Assembly: GCF_018304965.1 (NCBI RefSeq)
Contig: NZ_JAGQED010000020.1
Location: 1-64,000 of the forward strand
Direction of reading: 5' to 3'
DNA: 64,000 nucleotides
DNA from: Collimonas antrihumi
GTDB taxonomy: Bacteria; Pseudomonadota; Gammaproteobacteria; Burkholderiales; Burkholderiaceae_D
The stretch's first letter is position 1. The number at the start of each line of letters is the position of its first letter. Below, piece after piece: positions 54,327 through 63,898 of this stretch. The notes below the pieces were generated by a model, which saw nothing but the letters and a program-made list of their open reading frames with translations, was not told where the DNA came from and did no database searches. A program made the position numbers and the translations under genes.

Positions 54327-55640
54327 CTAAACCTGTTGCAGATTGGCGTGGCGTGTCTCGCGCATGCATAGTACTGCGATCAGGCTCAGCGTCGCCGCAA
54401 CCGATACATAAGCGCCGACATAAGCCAGGCCGCCGCGCTGCGCCAGCAATTGTGCGATGTAGGGCGCTACCGATGCGCCGAGGATGCCACCGATGTTATA
54501 GGCGACGCCGGCGCCGGTATAGCGCACGCTGGTCGGAAACAGCTCAGGCAGCAATGCGCCCATCGGCGCAAATGTGACGCCCATCAAAAACAGGAAAATG
54601 ATCAGGAACAAGGCAATCGCTACCGTACTGCCGCTGCCAAACAGCGGTTGCATGGTAAAGCCCGCTGCGATAGCCGCCAGGGTGCCGACGATCAGCACCG
54701 GCCGGCGGCCGAAGCGGTCGCTGGCCACCGCCGACAACGGTGTCGCCAGCGCCATGAACACCACTGCCAGGCACAGCAGCGCCAGGAATTCCTGCCGCGG
54801 GATATGCAAGGTGGCGACGCCGTAAGACAGTGAAAACACGGTGGCAATATAGAACAGCGTGTAGCAGACGATCATCGCGACCGCGCCCAGCATTACAGGC
54901 CGCCAGTGATGTTTGAACAAGGTGATAGCCGGCACTTTGACGGGCTCGCGCTTTTCCAGCGCCGCGGCAAACACCGGCGTTTCGGCGATCTTCATGCGTA
55001 CATACAGCCCCAGCACAACCAGCGCTGCGCTGAAAATAAACGGCACGCGCCAGCCCCAGCTCTTGAACTGTTCGTCCGACAGGCTCAACGCCAACGCCAG
55101 GAACAGGCCGTTCGCCATCAAAAAGCCGACCGAGGGCCCGAGTTGTGGAAACATGCCGTACCTGCCGCGTTTTCCGGCAGGTGCGTATTCGGTTGCGAGT
55201 AGCGCCGCGCCACCCCATTCGCCGCCAAGGCCGATGCCTTGGGCGAAGCGCAATACGCACAGCAGGACAGGGGCCAGTGTGCCGATGCTGTCGTAACCCG
55301 GCAAGAAGCCGATCAACATGGTGGAGATGCCCATCACCAGCAATGAAATCACCAATGTCGATTTACGCCCGATCCGGTCGCCGAAATGACCAAACAGAAA
55401 AGCCCCGATCGGCCGCGCGATAAACGCGATGCCAAAGGTGACAAATGCCGATAGCGCCTGGGCGGTCGGTGAATCGTGCGGGAAGAATATCGGGCCGATG
55501 ACCAGCGCCGCCGCAGTCGCGTAGACATAGAAATCGTAGAATTCAATAGCAGTGCCGATGAAGCTGGCGAAGATTACTTTCCTGGCACTGTTTTGTGCCG
55601 GGGTTGGGATGGATGTGATTTGCCCTGACGCTGCACTCAT
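54327..55640 (-). CDS. MFS transporter, metabolite:H+ symporter (MHS) family
   Basis: Twelve-helix inner-membrane transporter of 437 residues. MHS-family signatures include SFIGTAIEFYDFYVYATAAALV in helix 1, GHFGDRIGRKSTL in the 2-3 loop, QGIGLGGEWGGAALLATEYAP in helix 4, and SDRFGRRPVLIVG in the 8-9 loop. Relatives move organic acids, shikimate, proline/betaine or citrate. AGGAGAC precedes ATG 55640. It lies just upstream of the M20 peptidase on the same strand and may form an operon with it; the released amino acid is a conceivable substrate. Confidence 0.85.
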   Translation of the reverse strand: MSAASGQITSIPTPAQNSARKVIFASFIGTAIEFYDFYVYATAAALVIGPIFFPHDSPTAQALSAFVTFGIAFIARPIGAFLFGHFGDRIGRKSTLVISLLVMGISTMLIGFLPGYDSIGTLAPVLLCVLRFAQGIGLGGEWGGAALLATEYAPAGKRGRYGMFPQLGPSVGFLMANGLFLALALSLSDEQFKSWGWRVPFIFSAALVVLGLYVRMKIAETPVFAAALEKREPVKVPAITLFKHHWRPVMLGAVAMIVCYTLFYIATVFSLSYGVATLHIPRQEFLALLCLAVVFMALATPLSAVASDRFGRRPVLIVGTLAAIAAGFTMQPLFGSGSTVAIALFLIIFLFLMGVTFAPMGALLPELFPTSVRYTGAGVAYNIGGILGASVAPYIAQLLAQRGGLAYVGAYVSVAATLSLIAVLCMRETRHANLQQV

Positions 55641-55732
55641 CGTGTCTCCTCGTTATGGTTTTGATCTCCAAGCATAGCCGAGATGAGCGGATTGCGACAC
55701 TACCTCATGCGTCCGTCGTCCATCAATATCGT

Positions 55733-56965
55733 TCAGGCGAGCGGTGCCGGCAGGCGCTGCAGCACACGCACCTCGGAGTCGAATATGATCCATGCCTGGA
55801 CCACGAAACCCGCCAGCGCCAGCACCAGGCAGGCCGATTCACCCCAACGCGCGCCGACCAGGCCGCCAAGCGCGGCGCCAATTGGACGCGCTCCTGTGTT
55901 CACGGTGAGAAAAATCGCCGATACACGTCCCAGCATGGCGCCGGGAGTGACAGTCTGGCGCAATGTGGTTGAGGTGATAACCCAGATAATCGGGCCGACG
56001 CCGAACAGAAAGAAAGCCACGGCCGCCAACACGCCGCTCGGAACCGCGAGTGTCGCAACCATGGTGAGCGCAGCCAGGACCGAGATCACCGGGCCTAGCT
56101 GGATCGCGCGGCCAAAAGGCAGCCGCGCCACCACACGCGATGTCAGCAGCGCGCCCACCATCATGCCTACGCCATATGCACCAAGCGTCATGCCGACCTC
56201 GCCGGCACTGAGCCCGAGCTTCCGCACCGCGTAAGGCACATAGGCAGCCTGCAATACAAACCAGGAGATGTTCCAGGCCACGGCAGTCAGCAGAATCGGC
56301 CGCAGCAAATCATCGCGCCAGACCAGGTGTGCGCCGTCGCGCAGCTCCAGCAACGGATGGCGGGCTGGCGCCGGCGTGCGCTGCGGTTCACGCAGTTGCA
56401 GCAGCAACACCACTGCCGATCCGGATAGCATGGCAGCCAACACGAATGCGGCCGAGGCGCCGGCCCATGAAGTCAGCGCGCCACCCAATGCCGGGCCGGC
56501 GGCAAAAGCGGCGCTGCGGGCAAGTTCCAGCCGGCCGTTGGCTTTCGCCAGGTCCTCGCGCTCTACCAGCGCCGGCACCAAGGCAGGCGCGGCGACACTG
56601 AAACCTACCGTGCCGACGGCGCCGATGAAGCCGAGCACCGCCAGCAATTCGATCGACAGATGATTCAGGAGAATCGCGGCCAGAACGCCAAGCAAGGCCA
56701 GCATGCGTAGCGCCTCGGCGGCCACCATCAGACGGCGCCGCGAGGTACGGTCGGCCAGCAAGCCGAAAGGGATCGACAGCAGCAGAAACGGCAACGATTG
56801 CACTGCCGCCAGCATGCCGATCTCGCCCGGCCCCGCGCCTAGCATCAGTACGGCCATGATCGGTGCGGCCGCCAGGCTCAATTGCTCAGCCGATTGTGCA
56901 GCCAGGTTAGACCATGTGAGCGCTACCAGGGAGCGGGGAAGGGCAGGGGAAAGTTTTGAAATCAT
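55733..56965 (-). CDS. MFS transporter, DHA3/EntS-like drug or siderophore exporter type
   Basis: Polytopic MFS protein of 410 residues with LADRTSRRRLMV in the 2-3 loop, GFIGAVGTVGFSVAAPALVPALV in helix 4 and LARSAAFAAGPALGGALTSWAGA. These are features of the DHA3 group that contains EntS and macrolide efflux proteins. No siderophore or resistance genes are nearby, so the substrate is unknown. ATG 56965 begins the protein. It is followed on the same strand by the MHS transporter with a 92-base gap, which may hold a separate promoter. Confidence 0.8.
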   Translation of the reverse strand: MISKLSPALPRSLVALTWSNLAAQSAEQLSLAAAPIMAVLMLGAGPGEIGMLAAVQSLPFLLLSIPFGLLADRTSRRRLMVAAEALRMLALLGVLAAILLNHLSIELLAVLGFIGAVGTVGFSVAAPALVPALVEREDLAKANGRLELARSAAFAAGPALGGALTSWAGASAAFVLAAMLSGSAVVLLLQLREPQRTPAPARHPLLELRDGAHLVWRDDLLRPILLTAVAWNISWFVLQAAYVPYAVRKLGLSAGEVGMTLGAYGVGMMVGALLTSRVVARLPFGRAIQLGPVISVLAALTMVATLAVPSGVLAAVAFFLFGVGPIIWVITSTTLRQTVTPGAMLGRVSAIFLTVNTGARPIGAALGGLVGARWGESACLVLALAGFVVQAWIIFDSEVRVLQRLPAPLA

Positions 56966-57068
56966 GAAATTTCTACAGTTTTTTTGAAAAACGGAGTGTA
57001 GCGCCGGTGCCGGCGGCAGACACTCCGTTTCTTGGCGCGCAATTCGCGTGCGCGCCGGATGAGTGCAT

Positions 57069-58682
57069 CTAACGTCTTTGTGGTGGTGTCAGTACGCTCG
57101 GCAAAGCCTTGGCCAGCGTCTCTGGATAATCCTGGCTGTAGTGCAGGCCACGGCTTTCATGGCGCGACAGTGCGCTTTCGACGATCAGCGACGCCACCTG
57201 CACCAGGTTGCGCAACTCCAGCAAATCGCGGCTGATGCGGAAGTGGGCGTAGTACTCGTCGATCTCTTCCTTCAGCAAGCGGATCCGGTGCTGCGCTCGT
57301 TCCAAGCGTTTATTGGTGCGCACGATGCCAACGTAATTCCACATGAAGCGCCGCAATTCATCCCAGTTGTGAGAAATCACGACTTCCTCGTCGGCGTCGG
57401 TCACGCGGCTTTCGTCCCAGGCCGGCAGCGGGATGACTTTCGGCTTGTCTTGCTGTGCGATGTATTTAGCGGTGGCGCGGCCGACCACCACGCATTCCAG
57501 CAGTGAATTGCTGGCCAGGCGGTTGGCGCCATGCAAGCCGGTATAAGCGGTTTCGCCGACAGCGTACAAGCCAGGCAAGTCGGTGCGGCCGTTGAGGTCG
57601 GTAACGATGCCGCCGCAAGTGAAATGGACCGCAGGCACCACCGGAATCGCTTGCTTGGTGATGTCGATGCCGAGTTCCATGCAACGGGCGTAGATGGTCG
57701 GGAAATGCTCTTTCAGGAATTCTGGCGACTTGTGCGTAATGTCGAGGTCGACGTGATCGAGGCCGCGTTTTTTCATCTCGAAGTCGATTGCCCGCGCCAC
57801 CACGTCGCGCGGCGCCAGTTCGGCCCGTTCGTCGTGCGCCGGCATGAAGCGCAGGCCGGCGTCGGCGCCTTCGGTATCCGGCAGTTTGAGTACGCCGCCT
57901 TCACCGCGTATCGCTTCGGTGATCAGGAACGACTTGGCATAAGGATGGTACAGGCAGGTCGGATGGAACTGGATGAATTCCATGTTCGCTACCCGGCAAC
58001 CGGCGCGCCAGGCCATGGCGATGCCGTCGCCGGTGGCACTGTCGGGATTGGTGGTGTACAGGTAGACCTTGCCGGCGCCGCCGGTTGCCAGCACCGTGTG
58101 GTTGGCCGCCAGGGTCAGCACCTTGCCGGTCTTGACGTTCTTGGCGTACAGGCCGAGGCAGCGCGGCGCGGTTTTGTCAGCGTCGCCGGTGGCTACCTTC
58201 TTCGACGTAATCAGGTCGATGGCGTAGTGATCTTCCAGCAGCGTGATGTTGGGATGGGCGCGCACCTTTTGTTCCAGCGTGACCTGCACCGCATGGCCGG
58301 TGGCGTCGGCGGCATGGATGATGCGGCGCTGGCTGTGGCCGCCTTCGCGGGTCAGGTGAAAGCCCAGTTCCGCGCTGGAGTCGGGCGTGAAGGGCACGCC
58401 TTGTTCGATCAGCCATTCAATCGCGGCGCGGCCGTTTTCGACAATGAAGCGGGTCGCGCTCTCGTCGCATAAGCCGGCGCCTGCGACCAGGGTGTCATTG
58501 ATGTGCTGCTCGTGGCTGTCGCCGGAATCCAGCACAGCGGCGATGCCGCCCTGGGCCCAGTTGCTAGCGCCGTCGAGCAGCGCGCGTTTGGAGATGACTG
58601 CAACTTTGTTGGTCTCTGCGAGGTGCAACGCGACCGACAGGCCTGCCAGCCCGCTACCGATAATGGCGACATCGAATTTCAT
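57069..58682 (-). CDS. nadB: L-aspartate oxidase
   Basis: FAD-dependent enzyme of 537 residues oxidising aspartate to iminoaspartate, the substrate of NadA. It has the N-terminal dinucleotide-binding [28 protein letters not shown], the active-site region [52 protein letters not shown] and [20 protein letters not shown]. The C-terminal helical domain is present and the length is normal. No other nad gene adjoins it. Confidence 0.95.
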   Translation of the reverse strand: MKFDVAIIGSGLAGLSVALHLAETNKVAVISKRALLDGASNWAQGGIAAVLDSGDSHEQHINDTLVAGAGLCDESATRFIVENGRAAIEWLIEQGVPFTPDSSAELGFHLTREGGHSQRRIIHAADATGHAVQVTLEQKVRAHPNITLLEDHYAIDLITSKKVATGDADKTAPRCLGLYAKNVKTGKVLTLAANHTVLATGGAGKVYLYTTNPDSATGDGIAMAWRAGCRVANMEFIQFHPTCLYHPYAKSFLITEAIRGEGGVLKLPDTEGADAGLRFMPAHDERAELAPRDVVARAIDFEMKKRGLDHVDLDITHKSPEFLKEHFPTIYARCMELGIDITKQAIPVVPAVHFTCGGIVTDLNGRTDLPGLYAVGETAYTGLHGANRLASNSLLECVVVGRATAKYIAQQDKPKVIPLPAWDESRVTDADEEVVISHNWDELRRFMWNYVGIVRTNKRLERAQHRIRLLKEEIDEYYAHFRISRDLLELRNLVQVASLIVESALSRHESRGLHYSQDYPETLAKALPSVLTPPQRR

Positions 58683-58807
58683 GGTGAATGTTTGGTTATT
58701 TGTTCTTTTAATCTGGATCGCCCCAAACCGAAATTCGGGGCGACGTCTCTGCTACCGTCTGCTACCTTTTGCTGCCTTTTGCTAAGTGCGGCGATGTTGC
58801 TAGCGAA

Positions 58808-60019
58808 TTACCCGACAATCACCGGCTTGACCTTTGCCGCAGCCTGCTTGGCGCGTATGCGCGCGGTCTCGACGTCGTCGGCCGTAGCCAGCGCGACGCC
58901 CATGCGGCGACGCTGGAACGACTCCGGTTTACCGAACAGGCGAATATCCACGCCTGGAACCCGCAACGCATCCGCCACGCCTTCAAAGGCAATGCCCTTG
59001 GCGTCGTGCTGGCCGTAGATGACCGCCGAAGCAGCCGGGCTGCGCAGGGCGACGTTGACCGGCAAGCCGAGGATGGCCTTGGCATGCAGCTCGAATTCAT
59101 TTTGCTGCTGGCTGGCCATGGTGACCATGCCGGTGTCGTGCGGGCGCGGGCTGACTTCGGAGAACCAGACCATTTCGTTCTTGACGAACAGTTCGACGCC
59201 GAACAAGCCGAGGCCGCCGAGGTTGTCGGTGACTTTCCTGGCGATATCGCGCGCCTTGAGCAACGCTTCCGGATGCATTGGATGCGGCTGCCAGGATTCG
59301 ACGTAATCGCCATGCACCTGCAGGTGGCCGATCGGCTCACAGAAATGGGTGGCGACGCTGCCATCCGGTTGCAGCGCTCTGACTGTCAACAGCGTGATTT
59401 CATAATCGAAATCGATAAAACCTTCAACGATGACGCGTCCGGAATCGACCCGGCCGCCGGCTGCGGCGTAGGCCCAGGCAGCTTCTATTTCGCTGGCGCT
59501 GTCGAGTTTCGACTGGCCTTTGCCAGAAGACGACATGACCGGCTTGATCACACACGGAAAACCGATTGCCGAGCAAGCGGCTTTCAATTCATCCAGGTTA
59601 TTGGCGAAGCGGTACGGCGAGGTTGCCAATCCCAGCGTCTCGCCGGCCAGGCGGCGGATGCCTTCGCGGTTCATGGTCAGCCAGGCGGCGCGTGCCGTCG
59701 GGATCACGGTGACCTTGCCTGCAGCCTCCAGTGCAACCAGCGTTTCAGTGGCAATCGCTTCGATTTCCGGCACTACCAGATCAGGCTTCTCTTGCGCAAT
59801 CAGCGCTTCCAGCGCCGCGCCATCGGCCATGTTGATGACATGCGAGCGATGCGCGACCTGATGGCCGGGGGCGTTCGGGTAGCGGTCGACGGCGATCACT
59901 TCGACGCCCAGGCGTTGCAGCGAGATGATGACTTCCTTGCCGAGTTCGCCGGAGCCCAGCAACATGACTTTGGTGGCGGAAGGGGAGAGCGGGGTACCGA
60001 TTCTGATTGGTGTCTTCAT
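58808..60019 (-). CDS. purT: Formate-dependent phosphoribosylglycinamide formyltransferase
   Basis: ATP-grasp ligase of 403 residues forming formyl-GAR from GAR, formate and ATP in purine synthesis. It shows the N-terminal [28 protein letters not shown], the central [20 protein letters not shown]-binding loop, [20 protein letters not shown] and [30 protein letters not shown]. Length and motifs match E. coli PurT. It begins about 160 bases from a perfect 16-bp palindrome (60181-60196) that could control it. Confidence 0.95.
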   Translation of the reverse strand: MKTPIRIGTPLSPSATKVMLLGSGELGKEVIISLQRLGVEVIAVDRYPNAPGHQVAHRSHVINMADGAALEALIAQEKPDLVVPEIEAIATETLVALEAAGKVTVIPTARAAWLTMNREGIRRLAGETLGLATSPYRFANNLDELKAACSAIGFPCVIKPVMSSSGKGQSKLDSASEIEAAWAYAAAGGRVDSGRVIVEGFIDFDYEITLLTVRALQPDGSVATHFCEPIGHLQVHGDYVESWQPHPMHPEALLKARDIARKVTDNLGGLGLFGVELFVKNEMVWFSEVSPRPHDTGMVTMASQQQNEFELHAKAILGLPVNVALRSPAASAVIYGQHDAKGIAFEGVADALRVPGVDIRLFGKPESFQRRRMGVALATADDVETARIRAKQAAAKVKPVIVG

Positions 60020-60180
60020 ATTGGAAAGGAGCTGCGACGCATGACGCGCCGTAATAATCGTTGAATAATCGTTGATGGGTGAAGTAAGTGACGTTAGTTC
60101 GGATGGCGGTTCGTAAATAAGAGAGCGTGCATTTTCTGAATTCGGCCGGCTAAATAAGGTAACGCCAGGCGTTGTTGATC

Positions 60181-60196
60181 AACGTTGGCCAACGTT
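60181..60196. promoter_or_regulatory. Perfect 16-bp palindrome upstream of purT
   Basis: AACGTTGGCCAACGTT is fully symmetric and overlaps a second palindrome, GTTGATCAAC (60174-60183). It lies in the gap between purT and the MHS transporter, in front of purT. A LacI- or PurR-like operator is conceivable, though it does not match the enterobacterial PurR box well. Confidence 0.4.
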
Positions 60197-60239
60197 CGAC
60201 AATAACAAATATCGGGACGCATGGACAGTTGGCAGAATG

Positions 60240-60273
60240 AAAAGAGCCGCCAGAATTATCTGGCGGCTCTTTT
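60240..60273. terminator. Rho-independent terminator of the MHS transporter
   Basis: AAAAGAGCCGCCAGA/TCTGGCGGCTCTTTT with a four-base loop. It lies 44 bases past the stop of the 60317-62002 gene and can act in both directions. Confidence 0.88.
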
Positions 60274-60316
60274 AACGCTGCTCAGGCATAGCCGTAAGGA
60301 TATGCCATATCGTTGA

Positions 60317-62002
60317 TTAGCGCTCGGCTTGGTAAATATCGTAGTCTTTGGTTTCCTTGACAAACAGCATGCCGATGACAAAAGTGGCCGCCGCGATAAT
60401 GATCGGATACCACAGGCCATAGTAGATATCGCCCTTGAACGCCACCAGTGCGAAGGCGGTGGTTGGCAGCAAACCGCCGAACCAGCCGTTACCGATATGG
60501 TAAGGCATGGACATCGAGGTATAGCGGATGCGGGTAGGGAACATTTCCACCAGCATCGCTGCGATCGGCCCGTAAACCATGGTCACGTAGATCACCAGGA
60601 TGAACAGCAGCAACAGCACCATCGGCTTGTTCATCTGATCAGGGTCGGCTTTGCTTGGATAGCCTGCGCCTTTGATGTCGCCGGCCAGTTCTGCCGAGAA
60701 TGCCTTGTCCTTGGCGGCAGCATCTTCTTTCGACAAGCCTTTGGCGTCATACGAAGTCAGGATCTTTTCGCCGATCTTGATGGTGGCAACCGAACCAGGA
60801 GCGCCGGCAACGTTCTCGTAGTTCACCGAAGCAGCCGACAGCTTGGCTTTGGCGATATCGCAAGACGATGTGAACTTCTTGGTGCCGGTAGGGTTGAACT
60901 GGAACTGGCAAGTGGCTGGATCGGCGGTGACGATCACAGGTGCACTCTTCAGCGCTGCTTCCAGAGCCGGATTGGCGTAGTGGGTCAGGCCCGCAAAGAT
61001 CGGGAAGTAGGTCAGCGCTGCAATCAGGCAGCCAGCCATGATGATCGGCTTGCGGCCGATCTTGTCGGACAGTGTGCCGAAGATCACGAAGAATGGCGTG
61101 CCCAGCAACAGAGAGAGCGCAATCAGGATGTTGGCGGTCGACAGGTCCACTTTCAGCGACTGGGTCAGGAAGAACAGGGCGTAGAACTGACCTGTGTACC
61201 AGACCACGGCTTGGCCGGCGGTCAGGCCGATCAGCGCCAGGATCACCAGTTTCAGGTTTTTCCATTTGCCGAAAGCCTCTGTCAATGGTGCTTTGGAAGT
61301 CTTGCCTTCTGCCTTCATCTTGGCGAAAGCCGGCGACTCATTCATCGACAAGCGAATCCAGACCGAGACCGCCAGCAAGATAACCGAGACCAGGAAAGGA
61401 ATGCGCCAGCCCCAGGCCGAAAACGCTTCTTCGCCGACGGCGCTACGTACGCCCAGGATTACCAGCAGCGACAGGAACAGGCCCAGCGTTGCGGTAGTTT
61501 GAATCCAGGATGTGAACGCGCCGCGTTTGTCGTCCGGCGCATGTTCGGCGACATAGGTAGCCGCACCGCCATACTCGCCGCCTAGTGCCAGGCCTTGCAG
61601 GATGCGCAAGGTAATCAGGATGATAGGAGCGGCAATGCCGATAGTGGCGTAATTCGGCAAGATGCCGACGATGAAGGTCGATGCACCCATGATCAGGATC
61701 GTCACCAGGAAGGTGAATTTACGGCCGATCATGTCGCCCAGGCGGCCAAACACCAGCGCGCCGAAAGGACGCACAATGAAGCCCGCGGCAAATGCCAGCA
61801 ACGCGAAAATGAAGCCGGTATTAGGATCTGTGCCGGAGAAGAACTGCTTGGCGATGATTGCCGCCAGCGAGCCGTACAGGTAGAAGTCGTACCATTCGAA
61901 TACGGTGCCCAGGGATGAGGCAAAAATGACTTTGCGCTCCTCCGGTGTAATGCCCCGTGAAGCAGGTTTAAGCCCACCTGCGGTAGGTTGTAATGTGGCC
62001 AT
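60317..62002 (-). CDS. MHS-type MFS transporter with a ~110-residue internal insertion
   Basis: Inner-membrane transporter of 561 residues, about 120 longer than usual for the MHS family. Typical motifs are SLGTVFEWYDFYLYGSLAAI, GRLGDMIGRKFTF, QGLALGGEYGGAATYVAEHAP and SDKIGRKPIIMAG. After helix 9 (about 340-452) a hydrophilic insertion carries two cysteines (PATCQFQF, SSCDIA), probably disulfide-bonded in a periplasmic loop. Similar long MHS proteins with this insertion occur in other Burkholderiales as recalled. AGGAGACC precedes ATG 62002. Substrate unknown, probably an organic acid or osmolyte. Confidence 0.85.
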   Translation of the reverse strand: MATLQPTAGGLKPASRGITPEERKVIFASSLGTVFEWYDFYLYGSLAAIIAKQFFSGTDPNTGFIFALLAFAAGFIVRPFGALVFGRLGDMIGRKFTFLVTILIMGASTFIVGILPNYATIGIAAPIILITLRILQGLALGGEYGGAATYVAEHAPDDKRGAFTSWIQTTATLGLFLSLLVILGVRSAVGEEAFSAWGWRIPFLVSVILLAVSVWIRLSMNESPAFAKMKAEGKTSKAPLTEAFGKWKNLKLVILALIGLTAGQAVVWYTGQFYALFFLTQSLKVDLSTANILIALSLLLGTPFFVIFGTLSDKIGRKPIIMAGCLIAALTYFPIFAGLTHYANPALEAALKSAPVIVTADPATCQFQFNPTGTKKFTSSCDIAKAKLSAASVNYENVAGAPGSVATIKIGEKILTSYDAKGLSKEDAAAKDKAFSAELAGDIKGAGYPSKADPDQMNKPMVLLLLFILVIYVTMVYGPIAAMLVEMFPTRIRYTSMSMPYHIGNGWFGGLLPTTAFALVAFKGDIYYGLWYPIIIAAATFVIGMLFVKETKDYDIYQAER

Positions 62003-62136
62003 GCCGGTCTCCTTGATTATTTATATTTGGTGCAGCTGATTTGGAGTGTGCGGGCTAAACCTTACGCGGGACTTGCTTGAAACTTACCAGAAACTTACAT
62101 GAGATACCGGCGATAACGCCAGCAGTTATTCCCTTC

Positions 62137-62532
62137 CTACCAAATTGTCTTAACATGAGCATAGGCTCTAATTTTTTCGTCCTTTGTCACCAATGGAGCC
62201 GCCAGTTTTCGTGCGGTCGCTACAATCATGCGGTCTGCGGGATCTTTATGAAATTCGCCGGGAAGTTCAACCGATTTGGTAGCTACTTCCACGTCCACCG
62301 GCACAAAGCGCACGGCATCGATCTGTGCGACTGTTGCAAGCCAACTGTCCACGTCCATTGATAGAAGCAATTTCTCACGCTGGACCAACATTGCGATTTC
62401 CCAGGCTGATATGGAGGATAAGATGATCTCGCCATCGGCTTGTTCTTGCTCAATTACGGCCTTTGCCCTTTTGCTGAGGGTCGGATCGCCGGTTACCCAC
62501 CATACCAACGTATGTGTGTCCAGAACGATCAC
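62137..62532 (-). CDS. PIN-domain toxin, VapC-like
   Basis: Probable toxic endoribonuclease of 131 residues with the PIN-domain acidic residues: Asp in VLDTHTLVWWV, Glu in SSISAWEIAML, and Asp-Pro-Ala-Asp in HKDPADRMIVATA. The start is taken as GTG 62532, because GGGAGG lies eight bases upstream and the codon overlaps the antitoxin stop (GTGA), the usual coupling in such pairs. An upstream TTG is less likely. It forms a type II toxin-antitoxin module with the gene at 62529-62765. Confidence 0.87.
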   Translation of the reverse strand: MIVLDTHTLVWWVTGDPTLSKRAKAVIEQEQADGEIILSSISAWEIAMLVQREKLLLSMDVDSWLATVAQIDAVRFVPVDVEVATKSVELPGEFHKDPADRMIVATARKLAAPLVTKDEKIRAYAHVKTIW

Positions 62533-62765
62533 TGAGCTGCCTCCCAATCATTTTCTCCAATAGGATCAGTCGGGTTGTCGTAGCGCACGACAGAGCCGCG
62601 TAATACATCGAGCGGCTCGCGGGTAGTGTTCCGGTAAGGGCGCACTTCCAGCGCAGGCTTACCGTGATCTGTCACGATGAGACTTTCACCTGACGCCTCA
62701 ATTTGGCGAAAAAATTCAAGTGCCCGCGATTTGAATTCGGATTTTGATACTTGATTGGTATTCAT
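62529..62765 (-). CDS. Phd/YefM-type antitoxin
   Basis: Antitoxin of 78 residues with the N-terminal Phd/YefM DNA-binding fold (VSKSEFKSRALEFFRQIEAS, ESLIVTDHGKPALEVRPY) and a C-terminal acidic tail (DPIGENDWEAA) that would wrap the PIN toxin. It is the first gene of the pair. Direct repeats that can serve as its operator begin six bases upstream of its start codon, as expected for autorepression. A candidate promoter further upstream on the minus strand is TTGAAT-17 nt-CATTAT. Confidence 0.88.
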   Translation of the reverse strand: MNTNQVSKSEFKSRALEFFRQIEASGESLIVTDHGKPALEVRPYRNTTREPLDVLRGSVVRYDNPTDPIGENDWEAAQ

Positions 62766-62769
62766 GATA

Positions 62770-62795
62770 TGTCCATAGTCATGTGTCTATAGTCA
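62770..62795 (-). promoter_or_regulatory. Direct-repeat operator of the toxin-antitoxin module
   Basis: TGTCCATAGTCA (62770-62781) and TGTCTATAGTCA (62784-62795) differ at one of 12 positions and are offset by 14 bp. A related inverted half-site, TGACTAGAG, follows near 62812-62820. They lie directly ahead of the antitoxin gene. Confidence 0.55.
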
Positions 62796-62916
62796 GAATA
62801 ATGGTGCAATATGACTAGAGATTCAAGTCATTTTTAGCCTTTTAGGGGAAATCTGCGAACCGAAGTTTTGTGTTTCTCGATACTATCGTCAAAAATCTTT
62901 TTAAATAAAGGCTCTC

Positions 62917-63663
62917 ATGAACGCGATTTCCTCTGACATCGACGCATATTTCAATTCACCTGTTGTGGCGGCATTGCGAGCCGATCTGGCGTTGGCTCTG
63001 CGTGCTGCAGCGCATCACGGACTAGGGGAGGGAGTTTGCAATCATTTCAGCGTGGCATTGCCGGATCGCAGCGATCTGTTCCTCCTCAATCCTCGCGGCC
63101 TGATGTGGAGCGAGATACAAGCCGGCGATATCGTGATGATTGACGCGGCCGGCCGCAAACTAGCTGGCCGGCACGAAGTTGAACCCACTGCAATGTTCAT
63201 TCATGCAGCGATTCATCGCATCGCCCGCAAAAACTGCGTGCTTCACACCCATATGCCTTATGCGACGGCTCTGACGCTGACAGAGGCTCGCGGCCTGGAC
63301 ACGACGTTGTCGCAGAATGCAATGCGTTATCACGGCAGGATCGCCGTCGATGACCAGTACAATGGACTGGCGCTGGATGGCACCGAAGGCGAGCGTATCG
63401 CCAATGCAATGTCAGGCGCCGACATCGTTTTTCTTGGCAATCATGGCGTGGTGGTCTGCGGCGAGCGGATCGACTACGCTTACGACGATTTGTATTATCT
63501 GGAGCGAGCTTGCACCGCGCAAGTCCTGGCTAGCTCTACTGGCCGTGCCTTACGGCCGGTGCGGGCGGAATTGGCAGAACGCGTTGCGCAACAATTGCAG
63601 GGTGAACGCTTGCAGTCGGTGCTTTTTTTCGAAGCCTTGCGCCGGATATTGAACCCGGATTGA
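62917..63663 (+). CDS. Class II aldolase/adducin-family protein
   Basis: Zinc-dependent aldolase-fold protein of 248 residues. The metal-binding HTHMPYATAL (about 110-119) and FLGNHGVVVCG (about 170) supply His ligands, and LNPRGLMWSEIQAGDIVMID is the usual N-terminal strand. Family members act on sugar phosphates such as fuculose-1-phosphate, but adducin-like bacterial proteins of this length often have unknown substrates. AAAGG precedes ATG 62917. It stands alone between the toxin-antitoxin pair and a gene-free stretch. Confidence 0.85.
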   Translation: MNAISSDIDAYFNSPVVAALRADLALALRAAAHHGLGEGVCNHFSVALPDRSDLFLLNPRGLMWSEIQAGDIVMIDAAGRKLAGRHEVEPTAMFIHAAIHRIARKNCVLHTHMPYATALTLTEARGLDTTLSQNAMRYHGRIAVDDQYNGLALDGTEGERIANAMSGADIVFLGNHGVVVCGERIDYAYDDLYYLERACTAQVLASSTGRALRPVRAELAERVAQQLQGERLQSVLFFEALRRILNPD

Positions 63664-63779
63664 ATGCGCACCATGAGAGCTGCCGACACTTTACCCCCTG
63701 TCATTACTGACAGCTGTGCCGATCTCATGGGGAAGCTACAATAAGCCGTCTTCTACAACTCTCCCCGAGTTTGGACCCT

Positions 63780-63812
63780 GCCCGTGACCGCAAGGTATCA
63801 CGGGCTTTTTTT
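63780..63812 (+). terminator. Rho-independent terminator
   Basis: Stem GCCCGTGA/TCACGGGC with a ten-base loop followed by seven T. It lies 117 bases after the aldolase stop, far enough that a small RNA ending here cannot be excluded. Confidence 0.75.
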
Positions 63813-63876
63813 GCCTGTTCGCCATAGACAAAAACCGGCGACAAGAATGACGACAGGCACGACGATTCTCATGCGT

Positions 63877-63898
63877 AAGTCATACCGCTGTCATGTTA
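63877..63898 (+). promoter_or_regulatory. Pho-box-like direct repeat
   Basis: AAGTCAT-ACCG-CTGTCAT-GTTA has two 7-bp half-sites of the CTGTCAT type at 11-bp spacing, the PhoB pattern. The second half-site is perfect and the first matches in 5 of 7. It would act on a gene starting beyond the window. Confidence 0.4.

Noticed and set aside
58769-61585. Long plus-strand frames antisense to purT and the MHS transporter (58769-60064, 60329-61585)
   Set aside because: Both lie fully opposite well-recognised genes and have no homology-like features.
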